DNA of 9,833 nucleotides from JAAETI01 sp965368515 (GTDB taxonomy: Bacteria; Actinomycetota; Acidimicrobiia; Spongiisociales; UBA5794). The translations under genes and the position numbers were made by a program. The DNA lies in contig CBDUNF010000140.1 of assembly GCA_965368515.1 (NCBI GenBank), positions 1 through 9,833 of the forward strand, in the 5' to 3' direction. The notes below the pieces were generated by a model, which saw only the letters and a list, made by a program, of their open reading frames with translations, was not told the origin of the DNA and ran no database searches. Positions 6,389 to 9,833 of this stretch are shown piece by piece. The stretch's first letter is position 1. The number at the start of each line of letters is the position of its first letter.

Positions 6389-7556
6389 GCGGGGACCGAG
6401 TGACGAACTCGCTCTAGATTCCGCGGAGGGCATCTCCGCAGAGCCAATAACCCAGTGGGACCTGTTCTCGACCCGGCTGCGCCGTCACCGAATGGCGACC
6501 ATCGCGTTCTTCTACATGAGCTTCATCGGCTTTGTCGCACTCATGGCACCGTTGTTTACGTGCGAGAAGAACGACACGTTCTGCGGGCGCGGACCGGTTG
6601 AGATGAGCGGGCTCACCACGGTGATCATGGTCATTGTTGCGATCGGCGTTGCGTATCTGGCCTATAGGTCGTTCGCGTCGAAGATGCGTGGCGCCGGAGT
6701 CGCCCTGGCACTGGTTGCCGCGATTTCGAGTCTGTTTCTGATCTCAAGCTGGGGTCTGGTAGATGTGCCGCACATCAACCACTACGCCGACCAGCTTCCT
6801 GACGATGGCGGACGCCTCCTGGTCAACATTGCCCCGCGTGGCTCGCTGCCGCTCGGCACCGATGACCTGGGACGCGATGTGCTTTCGCGCGTCATCCACG
6901 GTGGCCGGGCCAGCCTTGCGGTTGGTTTGGTCGTCGGTGCGCTGGTCGCGCTTCTGGGTACCGTCGTCGGTGCTTTGGCCGGCTACTACCCGGGTATTGT
7001 CGATCAGTCGCTGATGCGTTTCACCGACCTGATCCTCGGGCTCCCGTTGCTGCCCGTCGCCATCGTCGTCGGTCGGGTGCTTCCGGAACTGAGGATCCTC
7101 CCCGGATTCTTGAAACAAGGAGCCTGGGGCATCGCGGTCTTGCTTGGCGTCCTCGTTTGGGGTGCGCTCGCCCGGATTGTGCGTGCAGAATTCTTGTCTC
7201 TTCGCGAGAAGGAATTCGTCGAGGCAGCGCGAGCCGCAGGAGCAAGCGACAGGCGCATCATCTTTCGCCACATACTGCCCAATGCAATCAGCCCGATCAT
7301 CGTGCAGACCACGCTCGTCGTTGGCACCGCGATCATCATTGAGGCTGCGCTCTCGTTCCTCGGGTTCGGCGTTCGCCCCCCGATCCCAACATGGGGTGGG
7401 ATGGCCGCTGCCGGGGCTGGGATCGCAGTTCGTGGTTTCTGGTGGGAGCTGGTGTTCTCGGCCGGAGCGTTGATCTCGACGGTTCTCGCTATCAATTTCA
7501 TGGGTGACGGGCTTCGAGATGCCCTGGACCCAACACAGACGATTGAACGGAAGTAG
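6381..7556 (+). CDS. ABC transporter permease, DppC/OppC family, with extra two-helix insert
   Basis: This is the second pore subunit, 391 residues against about 280-310 for typical DppC. A polar cytoplasmic N-terminus leads into helix 1 at about 39-59. An insert of about 90 residues follows, with two predicted helices at roughly 77-99 and 105-125 and a possible cysteine pair, C61 and C68. The conserved block PLGTDDLGRDVLSR (157-170) then opens the family core. The ATPase-docking loop is at 279-302 (FVEAARAAGASDRRIIFRH..PN), followed by EAALSFLGFGV and MGDGLRDALDP near the end. The ATG at 6381 overlaps the upstream stop by 8 bases and has GAGGG at 6370-6374. An in-frame ATG at 6339 lies deep in the upstream gene and is rejected. 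The next gene starts 3 bases after this stop. Confidence 0.93.
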   Translation: MTERGPSDELALDSAEGISAEPITQWDLFSTRLRRHRMATIAFFYMSFIGFVALMAPLFTCEKNDTFCGRGPVEMSGLTTVIMVIVAIGVAYLAYRSFASKMRGAGVALALVAAISSLFLISSWGLVDVPHINHYADQLPDDGGRLLVNIAPRGSLPLGTDDLGRDVLSRVIHGGRASLAVGLVVGALVALLGTVVGALAGYYPGIVDQSLMRFTDLILGLPLLPVAIVVGRVLPELRILPGFLKQGAWGIAVLLGVLVWGALARIVRAEFLSLREKEFVEAARAAGASDRRIIFRHILPNAISPIIVQTTLVVGTAIIIEAALSFLGFGVRPPIPTWGGMAAAGAGIAVRGFWWELVFSAGALISTVLAINFMGDGLRDALDPTQTIERK

Positions 7557-7559
7557 GAC

Positions 7560-8570
7560 GTGGCTGAACCATTGCTAGACGTAGAAGACCTCAGGACGTA
7601 CTTCTCAACCGAAGAAGGCGTTGTGAAGGCAGTGGACGGCGTTTCGTTCAAGGTGAACGCCGGGGAGCGGCGGGGTGTTGTCGGCGAGTCCGGTTGCGGC
7701 AAGTCGGTGACGGCCATGTCGATCATGCGGCTCATCGAACCGCCTGCCGGTGAGATTGTGACAGGGACCATCCATTTCGACGGTCGCGACCTGCTCAAGC
7801 TCCCCGAATCTGAAATGCAGGAAGTCCGCGGCGGCGAGATCGCGATGATCTTCCAGGATCCGATGACGGCGCTCAACCCCGTTTACACGGTTGGTGACCA
7901 GCTGATTGAGACGATCCTCCTGCACCAGGACGTATCGAAGAGCGAGGCTCGTGACATCGCGATCAGCGCACTATCCGACGTGCAGATCCCATATGCCAAG
8001 AACGTGATGGAGGACTACCCCCATCAGTTCTCAGGCGGAATGCGGCAACGAGTCATGATCGCGATGGGTCTGTCTTGTGAACCCAAGCTGTTGATTGCCG
8101 ATGAGCCAACCACAGCTCTCGATGTGACGACGCAGGCACAGATCATGAATCTGATGCTCGAACTCGCAGAACAGCGCAACACTGCCGTCTTGTTGATCAC
8201 ACACGACCTGGGTGTTGTGGCAGGCTTCTGCGACTCGATCCAGGTGATGTATGCCGGCTCGATTGTCGAGCGGGGAACTGGTGACGAGATCTTCCACAAT
8301 CCCCAGCATCCCTACACATGGGGTCTGCTCGGGTCGATGACCCGTCTCGACGAGACTCAGCAAGATCGCCTCAACTCGGTCCGCGGCGCCCCGCCATCGC
8401 TGATCAATCCACCCAGCGGATGTCGGTTTGGGCCGCGCTGTGACTGTGCAACCGACATCTGCCGCGAAGCCCTCCCGATCCTCCATCAGAGCCAGGAGGG
8501 GCAGAAGGTTGCTTGCCATCGTTCCGACGAACTCGATCTGAAGCACATCTCCGTGGGAGCCTCATCATGA
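7560..8570 (+). CDS. Peptide-type ABC transporter ATP-binding protein, DppD/OppD family
   Basis: This cytoplasmic ATPase pairs with the product of 8567-9640 to power import. All nucleotide-binding motifs are intact in 336 residues: Walker A GESGCGKS (42-49), Q-loop Q99 in IFQDPMTALNP, signature FSGGMRQR (157-164), Walker B LLIADEP (177-183) with catalytic E182, and switch H215 in LLITHDLGVV. The signature has Met where LSGGQ has Gln, which is common in DppD-type subunits. The C-terminal oligopeptide-transporter domain is present, with GCRFGPRC and cysteines at 288, 294, 296, 301 and 319; related actinobacterial proteins bind an iron-sulfur cluster in this region. The GTG start at 7560 lies 3 bases after the previous stop and has GGAAG at 7549-7553. 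It overlaps the next gene by 4 bases (ATGA). Confidence 0.95.
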   Translation: MAEPLLDVEDLRTYFSTEEGVVKAVDGVSFKVNAGERRGVVGESGCGKSVTAMSIMRLIEPPAGEIVTGTIHFDGRDLLKLPESEMQEVRGGEIAMIFQDPMTALNPVYTVGDQLIETILLHQDVSKSEARDIAISALSDVQIPYAKNVMEDYPHQFSGGMRQRVMIAMGLSCEPKLLIADEPTTALDVTTQAQIMNLMLELAEQRNTAVLLITHDLGVVAGFCDSIQVMYAGSIVERGTGDEIFHNPQHPYTWGLLGSMTRLDETQQDRLNSVRGAPPSLINPPSGCRFGPRCDCATDICREALPILHQSQEGQKVACHRSDELDLKHISVGASS

Positions 8571-9640
8571 CCGACACTGCCTACACGGGGAGTGAGACCG
8601 GCGCAGCTTCGATTCCCGAGGATGTGATCCTCCGGGTAAACCATCTCGTCAAGGAATTCCCCATCTCGCGTGGCGTCTTCTTCAAGAAGCAGGTCGGTGC
8701 AGTGCAAGCTGTATCCGACATCTCGTTTCAGGTGAAGCGAGGGGAGACGCTCGGACTGGTTGGAGAGTCCGGCTGTGGCAAGTCCACGACGGCCCGATCT
8801 GTGCTCCGTCTTCTCGAGCCCACCAGCGGCGAGGTTTGGTTTCAGGGAGCCGCAGAAGATGGCTCGATTAACGCTCCCGTCGATGTAGCCGCCGCCGGCC
8901 GTGAAGATCTGCGTGCGCTCCGGCGGGAACTGCAGATCGTGTTTCAGGACCCGTACGCATCTCTGAATCCGAGAATGACTGTGGCGAGCATCATCGCGGA
9001 GCCGATGACCGTCAATGATATGGGCGCACAGGAGGAAAGACTCGAGCGAGTCAAGCACCTGCTCGAAGTCGTCGGTCTGAGTCCCGAGCACACCAACCGA
9101 TATCCACATGAGTTCTCGGGCGGTCAGCGGCAGCGTATCGGCGTGGCCCGAGCCCTTGCGCTCAACCCGCAGTTCATGGTGCTTGACGAGCCGGTATCAG
9201 CGCTCGATGTGTCGATCCAGGCCCAGGTCCTCAACCTGATGCAGGACTTGCAGGACGAGTTCGGACTCACCTATCTGTTTATCGCCCACGACCTGTCGGT
9301 TGTTCGACACATCTCCGACCGGGTTGCAGTCATGTACCTCGGCAAGATTGTCGAGATGACGGATCGCGACATGCTGTACGACCGCCCGATGCATCCCTAC
9401 ACACATGCATTGCTGTCGGCCGTACCCATTCCGGATCCGACGATCGAGGCGACCCGCAAGCGGATCATTCTCGAGGGAGACATCCCGTCGCCGTCGAATC
9501 CTCCGCCGGGATGTCGGTTCAATACCCGTTGTCCCAAGGCAGAGGCCGGAACCTGCGATGTGCAAGAGCCACCACTCCACGAGTTGGAGCCGGGTCACTG
9601 GGTGGCATGCCACTTCCCGGAGGTTGTTCAGGTCGTGTAG
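8567..9640 (+). CDS. Peptide-type ABC transporter ATP-binding protein, DppF/OppF family
   Basis: This is the second ATPase of the importer, 357 residues. Walker A GESGCGKST is at 66-74, Q-loop Q127 in VFQDPYASLNPR, signature FSGGQRQR at 183-190, Walker B FMVLDEP at 203-209 with E208, and switch H241 in FIAHDLSVV. Between Walker A and the Q-loop, about residues 94-112 form an Ala/Asp-rich loop roughly a dozen residues longer than usual. The C-terminal domain carries CRFNTRC (316-322), C330 and C348, a four-cysteine pattern like that of its partner. The ATG at 8567 overlaps the previous stop as ATGA and has GGGAG at 8555-8559. An earlier in-frame ATG at 8513 lacks a site and would extend back into the upstream gene. 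It is the last gene of the operon; a tRNA gene follows. Confidence 0.95.
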   Translation: MTDTAYTGSETGAASIPEDVILRVNHLVKEFPISRGVFFKKQVGAVQAVSDISFQVKRGETLGLVGESGCGKSTTARSVLRLLEPTSGEVWFQGAAEDGSINAPVDVAAAGREDLRALRRELQIVFQDPYASLNPRMTVASIIAEPMTVNDMGAQEERLERVKHLLEVVGLSPEHTNRYPHEFSGGQRQRIGVARALALNPQFMVLDEPVSALDVSIQAQVLNLMQDLQDEFGLTYLFIAHDLSVVRHISDRVAVMYLGKIVEMTDRDMLYDRPMHPYTHALLSAVPIPDPTIEATRKRIILEGDIPSPSNPPPGCRFNTRCPKAEAGTCDVQEPPLHELEPGHWVACHFPEVVQVV

Positions 9641-9648
9641 GTACAAGG

Positions 9649-9688
9649 GGCGGAGATTCAGTTCCGGCTGCCGGGGCTATACTCCGCC
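9649..9688 (+). repeat. Inverted repeat around the tRNA -10 box
   Basis: GGCGGAG (9649-9655) and CTCCGCC (9682-9688) are perfect 7-base inverted copies. Between them CCGG-CTG-CCGG (9664-9674) can form a small inner hairpin. The right arm overlaps the TATACT box. It may be part of the 3' end structure of the ABC operon mRNA or an operator; no T-run follows. Confidence 0.4.
9678..9683 (+). promoter_or_regulatory. -10 box of tRNA-Leu promoter
   Basis: TATACT is a five-of-six match to the consensus and lies 37 bases before the tRNA. The -35 zone (about 9655-9661, ATTCAG-like) is weak. The start point would be near 9690, just before the hairpin at 9691-9717. Confidence 0.5.
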
Positions 9689-9690
9689 AA

Positions 9691-9717
9691 CGAACCCGCC
9701 CATGATTGGCGGGTTCG
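9691..9717 (+). repeat. Perfect 10-bp inverted repeat in the tRNA leader
   Basis: CGAACCCGCC (9691-9700) and GGCGGGTTCG (9708-9717) pair perfectly with a 7-base loop. If transcription starts near 9690, this hairpin forms the entire 5' leader of the tRNA precursor, ending 3 bases before the mature tRNA. It could instead terminate the ABC operon, but the stem is followed by CCCG, not by a T-run. Confidence 0.65.
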
Positions 9718-9720
9718 CCC

Positions 9721-9805
9721 GTCGGAGTGGCGGAATTGGTAGACGCGCTAGGTTGAGGGCCTAGTCTGCTTTTAGCAGGTGGAAGTTCGAGTCTTCTCTC
9801 CGACA
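9721..9805 (+). tRNA. tRNA-Leu, anticodon GAG
   Basis: The gene folds as a complete class II cloverleaf that decodes CUC/CUU leucine codons. Acceptor arms GTCGGAG (9721-9727) and CTCCGAC (9798-9804) pair perfectly, with discriminator A9805. The D-arm region has GCGGAATTGGTAGACGC. The anticodon stem CTAGG/CCTAG (9748-9752 with 9760-9764) encloses TTGAGGG, giving anticodon GAG at 9755-9757. A long variable arm (CTGCT/AGCAG, 9766-9778) marks a leucine-type tRNA. The T-arm GGAAG-TTCGAGT-CTTCT ends in a G-T pair. The following bases are CCG, so the terminal CCA is not encoded and must be added by nucleotidyltransferase. Confidence 0.97.
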
Positions 9806-9808
9806 CCG

Positions 9809-9833
9809 CGGACCGGCCTTTGGCCGGTCCGTT
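9809..9833 (+). terminator. Intrinsic terminator after tRNA-Leu
   Basis: CGGACCGGCC (9809-9818) and GGCCGGTCCG (9822-9831) form a perfect 10-bp stem with a TTT loop, starting 3 bases after the mature tRNA end. The window stops after two further T residues, so the full T-run cannot be confirmed. Confidence 0.75.

Noticed and set aside
5246..6433. A 395-residue open frame on the minus strand
   Set aside because: It is antisense to the first permease. The translation is highly charged and low in hydrophobic structure, with no motif or ribosome site, so it is a shadow.
7004..7876. A 290-residue open frame on the minus strand
   Set aside because: It is antisense to the second permease and first ATPase, which have intact conserved motifs. 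Its Ser/Pro/Arg-rich translation resembles no family.
8513..8566. Upstream ATG start for the second ATPase
   Set aside because: It would extend the gene 54 bases into the preceding ATPase without a ribosome site. The ATG at 8567 has GGGAG and the usual ATGA overlap.
1..9833. CRISPR array, transposase, integrase, toxin-antitoxin or phage genes
   Set aside because: I saw no regularly spaced repeats, mobile-element proteins or attachment-site duplication. The tRNA-Leu 3' end is not repeated elsewhere in the window.

Overview
The window is a moderately GC-rich, densely coded bacterial segment with every confident gene on the + strand. It most likely comes from an actinomycete, and the class Acidimicrobiia is my best guess. 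The clues are the actinobacterial type of SecG, the cofactor-dependent phosphoglycerate mutase with an Ala-rich tail, frequent GTG/TTG starts, and lipoproteins carrying long Thr/Glu/Ala/Pro linkers behind the lipid cysteine. This placement is inference; there is no rRNA or other marker gene here to fix the lineage.

Layout: (1) 109-1875 encodes a family-5 (peptide/nickel/oligosaccharide type) ABC substrate-binding lipoprotein. (2) 1921-2661 is gpmA, the glycolytic phosphoglycerate mutase. (3) 2783-3010 is secG, a small subunit of the Sec translocon, behind a candidate promoter and a short leader hairpin. (4) 3062-4873 is a second, paralogous family-5 binding lipoprotein, closed by a strong intrinsic terminator at about 4898-4935. 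(5) 4936-5161 is a non-coding control region with several short palindromes and an extended -10 promoter. (6) 5162-9640 is a tight four-gene operon (permease, permease, ATPase, ATPase), with genes overlapping or 3 bases apart. (7) 9721-9805 is a tRNA-Leu with anticodon GAG, preceded by a -10 box and a perfect hairpin, and followed by an intrinsic terminator at the window edge.

Function: the two binding lipoproteins would sit on the outer face of the membrane and deliver a ligand, probably oligopeptide-like, to the heterodimeric permease powered by the two ATPases. SBP2 lies just upstream of the permease operon but is separated from it by a terminator. This suggests separate, higher expression of the receptor. 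SBP1 could be an alternative receptor for the same pore. The gpmA and secG genes are housekeeping genes sandwiched between the paralogues.

I see no unmistakably new system, CRISPR array, mobile element or phage gene. The feature most worth a second look is that both permease subunits carry an extra segment with two predicted membrane helices, inserted at the equivalent place between helix 1 and the conserved permease core.
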